Positions 9,251-19,466 of a stretch of DNA of 64,000 nucleotides are shown one piece after another. How positions within the stretch are numbered: position 1 is the first letter of the stretch; every line of letters starts with the position of its first letter. The notes beneath the pieces were generated by a model, which was not told where the DNA came from, made no database searches, and was given only the letters and a program-made list of their open reading frames with translations. The DNA is from Paraburkholderia mimosarum LMG 23256 = NBRC 106338. Its GTDB lineage: Bacteria > Pseudomonadota > Gammaproteobacteria > Burkholderiales > Burkholderiaceae. The position numbers were made by a program, and so were the translations under genes. Location of the stretch: assembly GCF_000739815.1 (NCBI RefSeq), contig NZ_BBJJ01000016.1, positions 62,001 to 126,000 of the forward strand. The letters run 5' to 3'.

Positions 9251-9655
9251 ATGCAACTCGATCACGTCACCCTCGTCACGCCCGACCTCGAAGGCGCATG
9301 CCGCTTCTTTCGCGACATCGTCGGCCTCGACGAAGGTCCGCGTCCGCCGTTTCGCGTGGACGGCCACTGGCTCTACGCGAACGGCCGCCCGGTCATCCAC
9401 CTCGTCGATGCGACCGTGCCCGCGCAATCGCCGGGTTCATCGGGTCCGCTCGTCGCGCCCCGCATCGACCACGTGGCGTTTCGCGTCGCGCCCGGCGACG
9501 CGTGGCGCGCGCTGCTCGAACGGCTCGCCGCGCACCGCGTGCTGCACCAGCGCGCCGAGGTGCCCGTGTGTGCGGAAATCCAGCTTTTCGTTGCGCTCGC
9601 GCCGGGCGTCGTCGTCGAGTTCGTGACGTCGACGGCGGGCGGCGCGGCGGCATGA
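9251..9655 (+). CDS. VOC-family protein (glyoxalase/bleomycin-resistance fold)
   Basis: The 134-residue protein begins MQLDHVTLVTPDLEGACRFF and carries two beta-alpha-beta-beta-beta modules: the first with H4 at the start, the second with RIDHVAFRV near residue 75. Terminal VVVEFVT is typical of vicinal-oxygen-chelate enzymes that bind a divalent metal. The exact substrate cannot be read. It is divergent from the LysR gene and 86 bp before an MFS exporter, suggesting a small inducible detoxification or catabolic unit. The frame is open further upstream, but the family start is the ATG at 9251. Confidence 0.85.
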   Translation: MQLDHVTLVTPDLEGACRFFRDIVGLDEGPRPPFRVDGHWLYANGRPVIHLVDATVPAQSPGSSGPLVAPRIDHVAFRVAPGDAWRALLERLAAHRVLHQRAEVPVCAEIQLFVALAPGVVVEFVTSTAGGAAA

Positions 9656-9741
9656 GGCCAACCGCTGCCGACCGCGACCAACCGCAGCCAACCGCGGCCG
9701 ACTGAACCCGATTGAATCCAGGCTCGTTGACGGAGATTTCG

Positions 9742-10929
9742 ATGCCCATTCCCTTGCTCGCGCTGGCCATCAGCGCCTTTGCCATCGGCACCACTGAGTT
9801 CCTCATCATGGGCCTGTTGCCCGACGTCGCGCGCGATCTGAACGTGACGATTCCCGCCGCGGGCCTGCTCGTGACCGGCTATGCGCTCGGCGTGGCGGCC
9901 GGCGCGCCGCTTCTTGCCGCGCTGACCAGCCGCATGCCGCGCAAGCTCGCGCTGCAATTGCTGATGGGCGTGTTCATCGTCGGTAACGTGATGTGCGCGC
10001 TCGCCTCGACCTACGCGCTGCTGATGGTCGCACGCGTCGTGGCCTCGTTTGCGCACGGCTCGTTCTTCGGCATCGGCGCCGTGGTGGCCGCCTCGCTCGT
10101 GCCGCAGGAAAAGCGGGCGAGCGCCATTGCGCTGATGTTCACCGGCCTCACGCTTGCCACCGTGCTCGGCGTGCCGTTCGGCACAGCCATTGGCCAGCAG
10201 TTCGGCTGGCGCATGGCGTTCTGGATCGTGAGCGGCCTGGGCGTGCTCTCGCTCATTGGCGTGACGGCCCTGGTTCCCAACCATCACGACAGCGGCCCAT
10301 CCGGTCTCGGCCACGAAGTGCGCGTGCTGCGCGACCCGCAGGTGTGGCTCGCGCTCGGCATGACGGTGCTGGGCTTTGGCGGCGTGTTCGTCGTGTTCAC
10401 CTACATTGCGCCGATTCTCGAACAGGTGGGCGGCTTCTCGCCGCGCGGCGTGACGCTGATGCTGGTGCTGTTCGGCGTGGGCCTGACGCTCGGCAACACC
10501 TTGGGCGGCAAGCTCGCGGACCGCGCGCTGATGCCTTCGCTCATGGGCATTCTCGTGGTGCTCGCCGTGGTGATGGCCATCTTTACGAGGACGAGCCATG
10601 CGATGTGGCCGGCTGCCGTCACCGTGTTCGTCTGGGGGATCGCCGCGTTCGCGACCGTGCCGCCGCTGCAGATGCGCGTGGTCGCGAAGGCCGCGGCGGC
10701 GCCGAATCTCGCCTCGACGCTGAACATCGGTGCGTTCAACGTGGGCAATGCAATGGGCGCCTGGATGGGCGGGCTCGCCATTGCACACGGCGTGGCACTC
10801 GACTCGCTGCCTTGGGTGGCTGCGGCCGTCTCGGTGGCAGCGCTCGTGCTCACATGGGCGGCGGCGCGGCTCGATGCGCGCGCCGTACCGCTGCGCGACG
10901 CGCACGTGGCGGCGCGGCAGAATACGTGA
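9742..10929 (+). CDS. MFS transporter, DHA1 (AraJ/YdhP-like) family
   Basis: The 395-residue protein has about twelve hydrophobic segments. MPIPLLALAISAFAIGTTEF starts the first, and GLLPDVARDL is a typical DHA1 motif in the first periplasmic loop. These are proton-driven inner-membrane exporters of drugs, arabinose-like sugars or other small molecules. The ATG at 9742 has GGAG about seven bases upstream; an earlier in-frame TTG at 9712 lacks this and is rejected. The gene probably forms a unit with the VOC gene under the divergent LysR regulator. Substrate is unknown. Confidence 0.9.
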   Translation: MPIPLLALAISAFAIGTTEFLIMGLLPDVARDLNVTIPAAGLLVTGYALGVAAGAPLLAALTSRMPRKLALQLLMGVFIVGNVMCALASTYALLMVARVVASFAHGSFFGIGAVVAASLVPQEKRASAIALMFTGLTLATVLGVPFGTAIGQQFGWRMAFWIVSGLGVLSLIGVTALVPNHHDSGPSGLGHEVRVLRDPQVWLALGMTVLGFGGVFVVFTYIAPILEQVGGFSPRGVTLMLVLFGVGLTLGNTLGGKLADRALMPSLMGILVVLAVVMAIFTRTSHAMWPAAVTVFVWGIAAFATVPPLQMRVVAKAAAAPNLASTLNIGAFNVGNAMGAWMGGLAIAHGVALDSLPWVAAAVSVAALVLTWAAARLDARAVPLRDAHVAARQNT

Positions 10930-11116
10930 GCGCCCGACGAGGGCAATGCGCAAGGCCGCGCCTTATGCGCAGGGCGCGAAAGCAATCCCCGAATCCCGCT
11001 CTGCAATGCTGATAACAGTGTGAAGATAACTTCGTTGGGCGCGGCAAATCGCGATGCTAGTCTTGCCTCCATTCACGCTCATGCGCTGCTTCCACGCGGC
11101 GCGCCAGGAGGCAGCC

Positions 11117-11893
11117 ATGCATTCCCCTCTCGCGCTCGTGCGCGATGCGCAGCCCAATATTGCGCAGACCGAAGGATCCGGATACGCGCCCGACACGTTC
11201 GACACGCTCGAGCATCTCGTGGGCGTGAATCTCGCGCGGTTGCGCGCCGAACGCCAGCTTTCTCTCGACGCGCTTGCGCGCGCCTCGGGTGTCTCGCGCG
11301 CGATGCTGGCCCAGGTCGAGTCGGCGCGCAGCGTGCCGTCGATCAAGGTGCTGTGCAAGGTGGCGGCGGCGCTGAAGGTATCGGTTGCGGCGTTCTTGCG
11401 GCGCCATGCCGTGAACGGTTTCGAGCATCTGCCCGCCGAGCGCGCGCCGCGACTCGTTTCCGCCGACGGCCGCTACTCGGCGCGCGCACTCTACCCGGAA
11501 GGCGAGCGCACCGCCGTCGAATTCCACGAACTGCGCGTGGCGGCGCTGCATACGGAGCCCGGCGTGCGTCGGCCGCCCGGCACCACGATGAATCTCGTGG
11601 TGAGCGAGGGCACGCTCGAAGTGCGCGTGAACGATCGGCGCCAACTGCTCGCAACGGGCGACGCGATTCAGTTCGACGCCGACCAGCCGCACAGCCTGCG
11701 TAATCCCGGCGACACCGAAGCGCGCGTGTTCCGCGTGACGCTGAACGCCGAGACACCGCCGCGTTGGGGCGTGCCTGCCCCGGCGTCCGCCGGCGAGCCG
11801 GGATCGACGGTCGATGCGGCCGATCCAGTCGATGCGAGCGATGCGGTCGAGACGGCCCATGAAATCGCCGAAGTGGCCGCGCGGCCGGTATGA
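11117..11893 (+). CDS. XRE-family regulator with C-terminal cupin domain
   Basis: The 258-residue protein has an XRE helix-turn-helix at about 37-90 (NLARLRAERQLSLDALARAS, then MLAQVESARSVPSIKVLCKV) and a cupin sensor domain at about 135-205 (LVVSEGTLEVRVNDRR, then FDADQPHSLRNPG). Such two-domain regulators sense small metabolites. AGGAGG at 11106-11111 lies five bases before the ATG, which decides the start over an in-frame ATG at 11054. The last 45 residues are a low-complexity Ala/Asp/Val tail. It follows the MFS gene by 187 bp with no obvious link; the target is unknown. Confidence 0.9.
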   Translation: MHSPLALVRDAQPNIAQTEGSGYAPDTFDTLEHLVGVNLARLRAERQLSLDALARASGVSRAMLAQVESARSVPSIKVLCKVAAALKVSVAAFLRRHAVNGFEHLPAERAPRLVSADGRYSARALYPEGERTAVEFHELRVAALHTEPGVRRPPGTTMNLVVSEGTLEVRVNDRRQLLATGDAIQFDADQPHSLRNPGDTEARVFRVTLNAETPPRWGVPAPASAGEPGSTVDAADPVDASDAVETAHEIAEVAARPV

Positions 11894-12005
11894 ACGGCGC
11901 TGCGCCCCACCAGGCGGACCTTGCGCCGATGCGGGAATGCACAAGACCCGTTTCGGTAGCCTTGTCTAATCGAGCTTTTTCGCGCTGCACGATCGCGCGG
12001 CCTGT

Positions 12006-12011
12006 TATATT
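12006..12011 (+). promoter_or_regulatory. Candidate -10 element upstream of FMN riboswitch
   Basis: TATATT preceded by TG-like sequence lies about 45 bp before the riboswitch and is the most AT-rich hexamer in the spacer. A convincing -35 is not seen at 16-18 bp, so this is tentative. Confidence 0.35.
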
Positions 12012-12055
12012 CTTTGCCCGCCGGCTAATTCAGCTAATGAGCCGGTAATCAGTGC

Positions 12056-12222
12056 GTCTTCAGGGCGGGGTGCAATTCCCCACCGGCGGTATGCCGGCCG
12101 CGCCGCAAGGCAAGGCCTGCGAGCCCGCGAGCGCCTGCGCGAGCCTCGTTGTTTGCGCGCAGGGTCAGCAGATCTGGTGCGAAGCCAGAGCCGACGGTCA
12201 TAGTCCGGATGGAAGAAGATGT
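12056..12222 (+). promoter_or_regulatory. FMN riboswitch (RFN element)
   Basis: The conserved RFN core is clear: GGCGGGGTGCAATTCCCCAC then CGGCGGTATGCCGG at about 12063-12098, GAGCCCGCGAGCGCC at about 12120-12134, GGTCAGCAGATCTGGTGCGA then AGCCAGAGCCGACGGTCA at about 12163-12200, and TAGTCCGGATGGAAGAAG at about 12201-12218. This aptamer binds flavin mononucleotide and shuts off riboflavin genes. It is followed by 170 bases of leader and ribB. The variable P3-extension (12098-12160) is longish and GC-rich. The leader also holds a hairpin around the ribB ribosome site, pointing to translational control. Confidence 0.95.
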
Positions 12223-12352
12223 GCAGATGGTCATGTTTGCCCATCCGCCGCGGCGTTTCGGCCGACACGCGTGCGTTCCTCGTTGTGTTCGAGGCACGCG
12301 GCATGTCTGCCGAACGGCGCGCGCCGGGGATTCCTGTCTGTTTGCAATGCCC

Positions 12353-12391
12353 TGAAACGTTTTTCGCCTAACTCTCGCGAGGAGCGTTTCA
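12353..12391 (+). promoter_or_regulatory. Hairpin enclosing the ribB Shine-Dalgarno
   Basis: TGAAACG (12353-12359) pairs perfectly with CGTTTCA (12385-12391), and an inner self-complementary CTCGCGAG (12374-12381) overlaps GAGGAG (12379-12384), the ribB ribosome site, eight bases before the ATG. Closing this stem would hide the site. It is a natural expression platform for the upstream FMN aptamer, though the switching partner strand is not identified here. Confidence 0.5.
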
Positions 12392-12392
12392 C

Positions 12393-13121
12393 ATGTCTCT
12401 TACTGCCAGTTCCACCTTCGCATCGTCCCAAGGCGCGCCGCTCGACGCCGCTGCCGATCTCCCGTTTCTCGAATCGGAACCGATGCCGCCGCGCATCGCC
12501 GCCGCGCTGCAAGCCATGCGTGAAGGCCGCCCGGTCGTCCTGCAGGACGACCACGACCGCGAGGACGAAGCCGATCTGATCGTCGCCGCCGAGCGCCTCA
12601 CGACCGAAACGATGGCGCTCTTCATCCGCGAATGCAGCGGCATCGTCTGCCTGTGCCTCTCGGAAGAAAAGGTGCGCGCGCTCGAACTTCCGCCCATGGT
12701 GTCGCACAACGAAAGCCGCAACCGCACCGCGTTCACGGTCTCGATCGAGGCGCGCGAGGGCGTGAGCACGGGCGTTTCGGCCGCCGACCGGGCGACGACG
12801 ATCCGCGCCGCGATCGCCCCGAACGCGAAGCCGGCCGATATCGTGCGCCCCGGTCATGTGTTCCCGCTGCGTGCCCAGCAAGGCGGCGTGCTGGCGCGCC
12901 GCGGCCACACCGAAGGCACCGTGGACCTGGCGGTGCTCGCGGGCCTCGCGCCTGCGGGCGTGCTCTGCGAACTGATGAACCCCGACGGCACGATGGCGCG
13001 CGGCAAGCAGATCGACGACTTCGCGAAACTCCACAACCTGCCGATGCTGACGATTGCCGAACTCGTGGCGTTTCGCGAGTCGCTCGCCGTGGCGCGCGAG
13101 CGCTGCGCCGAGCCGGCCTGA
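12393..13121 (+). CDS. ribB: 3,4-dihydroxy-2-butanone-4-phosphate synthase
   Basis: Converts ribulose 5-phosphate to 3,4-dihydroxy-2-butanone 4-phosphate and formate, the four-carbon precursor of riboflavin. The 242-residue protein has an about 30-residue N-terminal extension, then the acidic metal loop [13 protein letters not shown], the [12 protein letters not shown] [10 protein letters not shown], and the phosphate-binding [10 protein letters not shown]. It ends at about the length of monofunctional RibB, so no GTP-cyclohydrolase II (RibA) domain is fused. The start has GAGGAG eight bases upstream. The FMN riboswitch at 12056-12222 provides end-product feedback control. Confidence 0.96.
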   Translation: MSLTASSTFASSQGAPLDAAADLPFLESEPMPPRIAAALQAMREGRPVVLQDDHDREDEADLIVAAERLTTETMALFIRECSGIVCLCLSEEKVRALELPPMVSHNESRNRTAFTVSIEAREGVSTGVSAADRATTIRAAIAPNAKPADIVRPGHVFPLRAQQGGVLARRGHTEGTVDLAVLAGLAPAGVLCELMNPDGTMARGKQIDDFAKLHNLPMLTIAELVAFRESLAVARERCAEPA

Positions 13122-13206
13122 CGCGGGCTGGCCGAAGTAGCGGGTCGAGCGACGTGGCGCTGTTGGGCGCTGCGTCGCGCGTCTTCCGCGGGCGCGCAGC
13201 CGGATT

Positions 13207-13893
13207 TTACGACTGCACGTCGCCGAACTCGCCGCGCACGCCGGCCTCGACGAGCGCGGGCAGCTCTTCCATGTGCGCCATGATGCGCGTGATGCCCATC
13301 TCGCGCAGCACATCGGCGTAGCCAGAAGGAATATGGCTCGCGCCGACGAACGCGATCGTCTTCATGCCGGCCGCGCGCGCGGCATTCAACCCAGAAATGC
13401 TGTCCTCCACGACGACGCAGCGCGCCGGCTCCACGCCGAGTTGCCGCGCCGCGTGCAGATAGACGTCCGGGTAAGGCTTGGGACGCGCGACCTGCTCGGC
13501 GCTGAAGATCCGCTCGCCGAAGATCGTGTCGAGCCCGGCGCGCCGCACCGAGGCGTGCACGCGCGTGATCCGGCTGTTCGAGACGACGGCGGCAGGCAGC
13601 GTGACCTTGTGCAAGGCATCGCGTACGCCGTTGATCGGGCTCACCGATTCCGCAATGGCGGCTTCGCAGCGATGCTCGATCGTCTCGAGAAAGTCGTCGG
13701 GCAGCGTGAGGTTAAAGCGCGCGGCGACGTCGGCGAGAAAGCGCGAGGTCTGCTGGCCGAACGCCGCATTCACGGCGGCGTGGAAATCGATGCCGGGGAA
13801 GGTGCTGCTGAGCGTTTCGAAAAGCACGCGGTCGGCGATGACTTCGCTGTCGACGAGCACGCCGTCACAGTCGCAGATGAGATGGTCGATCAT
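13207..13893 (-). CDS. HAD-superfamily hydrolase, phosphoglycolate-phosphatase-like
   Basis: The 228-residue protein has all HAD motifs: nucleophile loop DCDGVLVDSE at residues 8-17, motif II as AVVSNSR, motif III lysine in VARPKPYPDVYL, and motif IV in CVVVEDSISG. A helical cap lies between motifs I and II (subclass I, beta-phosphoglucomutase/Gph-like). It probably dephosphorylates a small sugar phosphate; the substrate is not readable. The ATG at 13891-13893 is the family start, and an upstream in-frame start would add a non-family leader. It converges on ribB, with 85 bp and no terminator visible between them. Confidence 0.9.
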   Translation of the reverse strand: MIDHLICDCDGVLVDSEVIADRVLFETLSSTFPGIDFHAAVNAAFGQQTSRFLADVAARFNLTLPDDFLETIEHRCEAAIAESVSPINGVRDALHKVTLPAAVVSNSRITRVHASVRRAGLDTIFGERIFSAEQVARPKPYPDVYLHAARQLGVEPARCVVVEDSISGLNAARAAGMKTIAFVGASHIPSGYADVLREMGITRIMAHMEELPALVEAGVRGEFGDVQS

Positions 13894-14143
13894 GCGTGAA
13901 ACGAGAGGCCGGGCGACGCTTGGCCAAGGGCCGATGCGCGCTGCGGCCAGGCAGGCGAGAAGGTGGAAACCCCCCATCATACGTGCTTTTGCTTTTTGCA
14001 CGGAGTGGGCTCAGGGGCCACGACGTCATCCGCTTCCCTCGCCCCGGCGGACCGTCCAGATGTGGCTCGCGCGGCTCGGTGCGACAATGGCGGCGTCGGG
14101 ACGCCACTGTTCCAACCGTCGAAAAAACTGCAACGAGGCAATC

Positions 14144-14518
14144 ATGCGTGGAATAGCGATGATCGGTGCGGCCATACTGGTCGCGGGGTGCGTTGGCGCG
14201 CCGCCGGGGCCCGAGGGAGGGGGGCGCGCGCCTTCGCTCGCCGCCTTGCAGCAGATGTGCGGCCAAACGGCGGACTTCGGCGCGTACGCGCCGGGCGTCT
14301 ACTCGGCGATTCTCGACGCCTGGGTCGCCAATCGACGCGGCAGGTTGCCTCAGGACCAGTTTTGCGGTTTTCAGGTGGCGCTCGCGCAGCAGTACGCCGC
14401 GCTCGGCAAAAGCACCGAGCCCGAGGCGCATAGCCAGTGGGTGAAGTTCCTCAACGCCCAGCGCGCGCAGGCGCTGAGCTGGCGTGCAGCAGCCGACCCC
14501 ACGCTGCGGGCGGGCTAG
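14144..14518 (+). CDS. Small putative lipoprotein, uncharacterised
   Basis: A 124-residue protein starts MRGIAMIGAAILVAGCVGAP, a short signal peptide with lipobox LVAG|C (Cys16). The rest is soluble, has two further Cys (in QQMCGQTADF and QFCGFQVALA) and ends RAAADPTLRAG. It is probably lipid-anchored in the envelope. CAACGAGGCAATC gives a fair ribosome site before the ATG. It is monocistronic, following a divergent HAD gene. I do not recognise a family; no function is assigned. Confidence 0.75.
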   Translation: MRGIAMIGAAILVAGCVGAPPGPEGGGRAPSLAALQQMCGQTADFGAYAPGVYSAILDAWVANRRGRLPQDQFCGFQVALAQQYAALGKSTEPEAHSQWVKFLNAQRAQALSWRAAADPTLRAG

Positions 14519-14590
14519 ACGGGCAATTCAGTGGCAAGGCGCTCGTGAGCGCAGGAAATCCGCTCCCGGACGAGAGCACGCAACAGTGCG

Positions 14591-14638
14591 CAAAAAAATG
14601 GTCACGCGGGCATGAAGCGCGCGGGTCCGCGTGACCAT
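14591..14638 (-). terminator. Strong intrinsic terminator for the small gene at 14786
   Basis: Perfect 12-bp arms (14598-14609 and 14627-14638) flank a 17-base loop. On the minus strand the stem is followed by seven T (complement of the A run at 14592-14598). This sits 147 bp past the stop of the minus-strand gene at 14786-14983. It is supporting evidence that the small gene is really transcribed. Confidence 0.8.
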
Positions 14639-14785
14639 GCACTGCAGGCGCGTACGTCTACTGCCGTGCGCCTGCATCGGGGACGTGCCCGACAAGTCGG
14701 GCTGGCGGACGACCTCGCGTCCGCGCAAATCGGTAAAGGGCAATGGGGCCTGTGGCTGGGCGGGCGCCTGACCCGCAGGCTCAGG

Positions 14786-14983
14786 CTACGAACACCGTTT
14801 GATGGCGCGCAACGCAGAGTCGCCGATTTCGGTTAGTCGCCATTGCTGGAGGCCGGAAGCGAGGCGCTCCAGTTGGACGAGCTGTCGTTCGAGCAAGGCG
14901 TCCAGTTCTTCTCGCTCCATGTCGAGCTGATTGGGGGCGTCCTTCACTAGCAGCAGGGTGGCGAATTCATGCGGACTCAGCAT
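14786..14983 (-). CDS. Small conserved-type protein, 65 residues, unknown function
   Basis: The protein begins MLSPHEFATLLLVKDAPNQL and continues with a charged helix rich in Glu and Leu (DALLERQLVQLERLASGLQQ) and ends RLTEIGDSALRAIKRCS. It looks like a compact helical, possibly winged-helix-like cytosolic protein, and resembles small proteins I have seen in Burkholderia genomes. GGAGAGAGAACG just before the ATG is a good ribosome site, and a strong terminator follows. No neighbour explains it. The function is unknown. Confidence 0.7.
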   Translation of the reverse strand: MLSPHEFATLLLVKDAPNQLDMEREELDALLERQLVQLERLASGLQQWRLTEIGDSALRAIKRCS

Positions 14984-15654
14984 CGTTCTCTCTCCGTGTT
15001 GCCGCATCAGAGGTCGCCCGTTGCGGCCCGCAGGGCGGCGCGGCGACAAAAATGCGGTGGTGTGAGCGAAAGCCTGCAACGACGCAGATCGAATGACTGG
15101 AGGGACCGGCCGCCCGAACCGCCTCTGCGCGGCCAAAACGGCATCCAGCCCGGGATCTGCCTCGGGGAACTGGAGTGTAGTCAACACCGCCGCGTTGTAC
15201 AAACCACACCCCGAAAATTTTCCCTTTGACATTCGAGGCCACGCGCAGCGGTAGTGCGAGCCGCCCCGATTCGCGAAATCACTTGAGGTTCTTACCGCAC
15301 TGCGGCAAGGGCACGGCCTCTGCATCGCAACTGGCGTCGCGGGACATGCGCTTTCGCGCTTGCCCCCGACAGCTCGATGAGTCGACCAGCACGGCAACGT
15401 GGCAAGCGGGCATGGCCACCCGCGCCGCATCCCGACTCACGATGTAGTGCAAACGAGGTGTTTGTTCCCGGAACTGTAGGCAACGGGTACGGTCTGTGCT
15501 GAATAACTGCAGCTACGCGAAACAACAGCTAAGATGCAATAGGGATGGCTGATAACCTTTCACTGCGCGACAGACACGACATGCCGAGCCTCGGGGGGCG
15601 CCGGTCATGCGCCGCGCGCCGTGAGCGTAGCGACCGCTTCGGGAGTACGACACA
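14984..15654. other. Intergenic stretch, no gene supported
   Basis: About 670 bp between the small minus-strand gene and the ferritin-like gene. Short open frames on both strands lack recognisable protein character or ribosome sites. A TTGACA at 15226-15231 has no matching -10 at 17 bp, and a TAAGAT at 15530-15535 may be part of the promoter of the downstream gene. Confidence 0.6.
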
Positions 15655-16488
15655 ATGCGTAACGACAACGAGCCTCGCCATGAGATGCCCTGGCGCATCG
15701 AAGACATCGATCTCACCCGTATCGACCGTCGACGGGCCGCCGCCAACGAAGATCTGATGCTGCTCCTGTGCGCCTCTTCGTTCATCGAAAGCGGCTCCGA
15801 CCTTTACACCAGCAACCTGAGCGTGTTTTTCAACGGCGACCCCGAAGTCTCGGAGTGGCTCAATCGCGAATGGGAGCCCGAGGAGCTTCAGCATGGCCGT
15901 GCGCTGAAGACCTACATTCAACACGTATGGCCCGACTTCGACTGGGATACGGCGTTCCGAAATTTCATCGACGAGTATTCGAAGACCTGTTCGTTCGAGG
16001 AGTTCGAGAGGACCCGCGCGCTTGAAATGGTGGCGCGCTGCGTGGTGGAAACCGGCACGGCGACGCTCTACCGTGCGATCGGCGAATGCTCGAACGACCC
16101 CGTGCTCAAGGAAATCACCGACAACATCCGCAGCGACGAAGTGCGCCACTACAAGCACTTTTTCCGCTATTTCAAGAAGTACAACCAGATAGAAGGCCAT
16201 GGGCGTCTGGCCGTGCTCGGTGCGCTCATGCGCCGCGTGATGGAGATCAAGAACGAGGATTCCGAGATCGCGCTGCGTCATGTATTCGCGGGCCGCTATC
16301 CCGACCGCGTACGCGACGAGGCCTATAGCCGCGAGTTGACCGCACGCGTGAACAAGCTCGTGCGCCGCAATCTTTCCGCCGACATGTGCGTGAAGATGCT
16401 GCTCAAGCCGCTCAACCTGCCCGCGAAGATTCAGCCGGGTGTGCACTATCCGCTCGCGAAGATCACGCAGCACGTTTTCTTCCGCTAG
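15655..16488 (+). CDS. Ferritin-like di-iron protein (stand-alone), unknown substrate
   Basis: The 277-residue protein has a four-helix di-iron signature: Glu45 (SFIESGSD), Glu77-x-x-His80 (PEELQHGRAL), Glu132 (VVETGTATLY) and Glu162-x-x-His165 (DEVRHYKHF). This spacing is that of the acyl-ACP desaturase and ribonucleotide-reductase-like superfamily. The protein probably binds two irons and activates oxygen; the substrate is unknown. It is fairly basic at the C-terminus (KLVRRNLSADMCVKMLLKPL). No signal peptide is seen. A bidirectional terminator follows at 16503-16535. The neighbours (small orphan gene, rhlE) offer no pathway hint. Confidence 0.85.
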   Translation: MRNDNEPRHEMPWRIEDIDLTRIDRRRAAANEDLMLLLCASSFIESGSDLYTSNLSVFFNGDPEVSEWLNREWEPEELQHGRALKTYIQHVWPDFDWDTAFRNFIDEYSKTCSFEEFERTRALEMVARCVVETGTATLYRAIGECSNDPVLKEITDNIRSDEVRHYKHFFRYFKKYNQIEGHGRLAVLGALMRRVMEIKNEDSEIALRHVFAGRYPDRVRDEAYSRELTARVNKLVRRNLSADMCVKMLLKPLNLPAKIQPGVHYPLAKITQHVFFR

Positions 16489-16502
16489 CGCTGGCGCGCC
16501 GC

Positions 16503-16535
16503 GAAAAAAAAGCCCGCTGGAAAGCGGGCTTTTTT
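16503..16535. terminator. Bidirectional intrinsic terminator
   Basis: AGCCCGCT (16511-16518) pairs with AGCGGGCT (16523-16530) around a GGAA loop. T runs follow on the plus strand, and the A run at 16504-16511 gives a T run on the minus strand. It serves the ferritin-like gene on plus and rhlE on minus. Confidence 0.9.
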
Positions 16536-16601
16536 GTCTGCAGTAGCGCCCGCCGCACAACGACCGACGCACGGCCGACTGAGGGGCGGGAGCGCGGGAG
16601 A

Positions 16602-18299
<1,698 letters not shown>

Positions 18300-18557
18300 A
18301 AACACCTGTTGTATTGCATCAGCGCTGGCGTCGCTTCGCGGCCCATGGAGGCGCGCTGCGCAGCCAAACCAGCGTTCCCGGGTTCGAATGCGCCCGGTGA
18401 AGCCGCTCTCATGCGTTGTTCGGACGGCGCGCCAGTGCGCGCGCCGCATTTTTTCTTAATGGAACGGACGGTCGATCAAGACACGTCGTCTGGCGTTAAG
18501 TTGCGTCGCCCGGTCGCGGACACTGCGGCGACCGGGCGATGCCTTCACATTGACGCG

Positions 18558-19178
18558 TCACGCGACGTAGCGCGCGACGCTCACGAATTGACAGACGCTC
18601 CCGGCGAGCACGAACAGATGCCAGATTCCATGTCCGTGCCGGATGCGTTCGTCATTGACGAAAAAATAAATGCCGGCGCTGTAGATGAGGCCGCCGGCGA
18701 GTAGCCACGCCGTGCCTGCCGTCGGCAGGGCCTTGACGAGCGGGCGAACCGCCACCACCGCGAGCCAGCCCATCACCACGTACAGCACCATCGAAAACGC
18801 CCTGGTGCGCCGCCCGAGCGTGAGCTCCTGGACGATGCCGAGGGCCGCGAGCCCCCAACTCACGCCGAAGAGCGACCAGCCCCAAGGCCCGCGCAGGGTC
18901 ACGAGCGAGAACGGAGTATAGCTTCCCGCGATGAGCAGATAGATCGCGGCATGGTCGCACTTCTGCAGCACGGCTTTCAGGCGCACGCCGCGCACGCCGT
19001 GATACAGCGTCGAGATCGTGTACAGCGCACACAACATTGCCCCGTATACCGCAAAGCTCACGACCTTGTACGCGTCGTGATCCAGCGCGGCGAGCGTCAC
19101 GAGCGAGACCAGCCCCGCTACCGACAACATCGCGCCCACGAGGTGAGTCATGCTGTTCAGACGCTCACCGGCGTGCAT
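18558..19178 (-). CDS. Hemolysin III / PAQR-family membrane protein
   Basis: The 206-residue integral membrane protein has about seven hydrophobic helices. It starts MHAGERLNSMTHLVGAMLSV. Family motifs are STLYHGVRG (motif with Ser and His), KCDHAAIYLLIAGSYTPF, and HGHGIWHLFVLAGS near the C-terminus, giving the conserved His/Asp zinc cluster of PAQR receptors. AAGGAGTGGTCGTC precedes the ATG (a GTG two codons upstream is possible). Bacterial members are linked to membrane lipid homeostasis; the hemolysin name is historical. It is monocistronic and I see no operon partner. Confidence 0.9.
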   Translation of the reverse strand: MHAGERLNSMTHLVGAMLSVAGLVSLVTLAALDHDAYKVVSFAVYGAMLCALYTISTLYHGVRGVRLKAVLQKCDHAAIYLLIAGSYTPFSLVTLRGPWGWSLFGVSWGLAALGIVQELTLGRRTRAFSMVLYVVMGWLAVVAVRPLVKALPTAGTAWLLAGGLIYSAGIYFFVNDERIRHGHGIWHLFVLAGSVCQFVSVARYVA

Positions 19179-19466
19179 GACGACCACTCCTTGTTCTTTT
19201 CGCCCGTAGTGCGCAGGGGAAACAGATCCCCCCTGCGCGGTCCGCAGTGCTCGACCACAGCGCCCAAACCCATGCCTGACGGGCCACGGAGCGGGCTGCA
19301 CCGCGCGGCCGGCGACAAATGGCGAAGGGCGCAGCCCGCGGTTTCCGCGGATTGCGCCCTGGCAGGCAAACGCCACTATAGCAGTAACGGCCTGCGGGGG
19401 CCGTCGCGCTCGGCGTGGGACCCGAGCGAGCGCTGAAGCGCCAACCCCGGTCGACGCCGGCGCCGG

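Noticed and set aside
9659..9704. ACCGC-type short repeats between VOC and MFS genes
   Set aside because: Imperfect CCAACCGCGGCC-like runs in high-GC DNA; too short and irregular for a claim.
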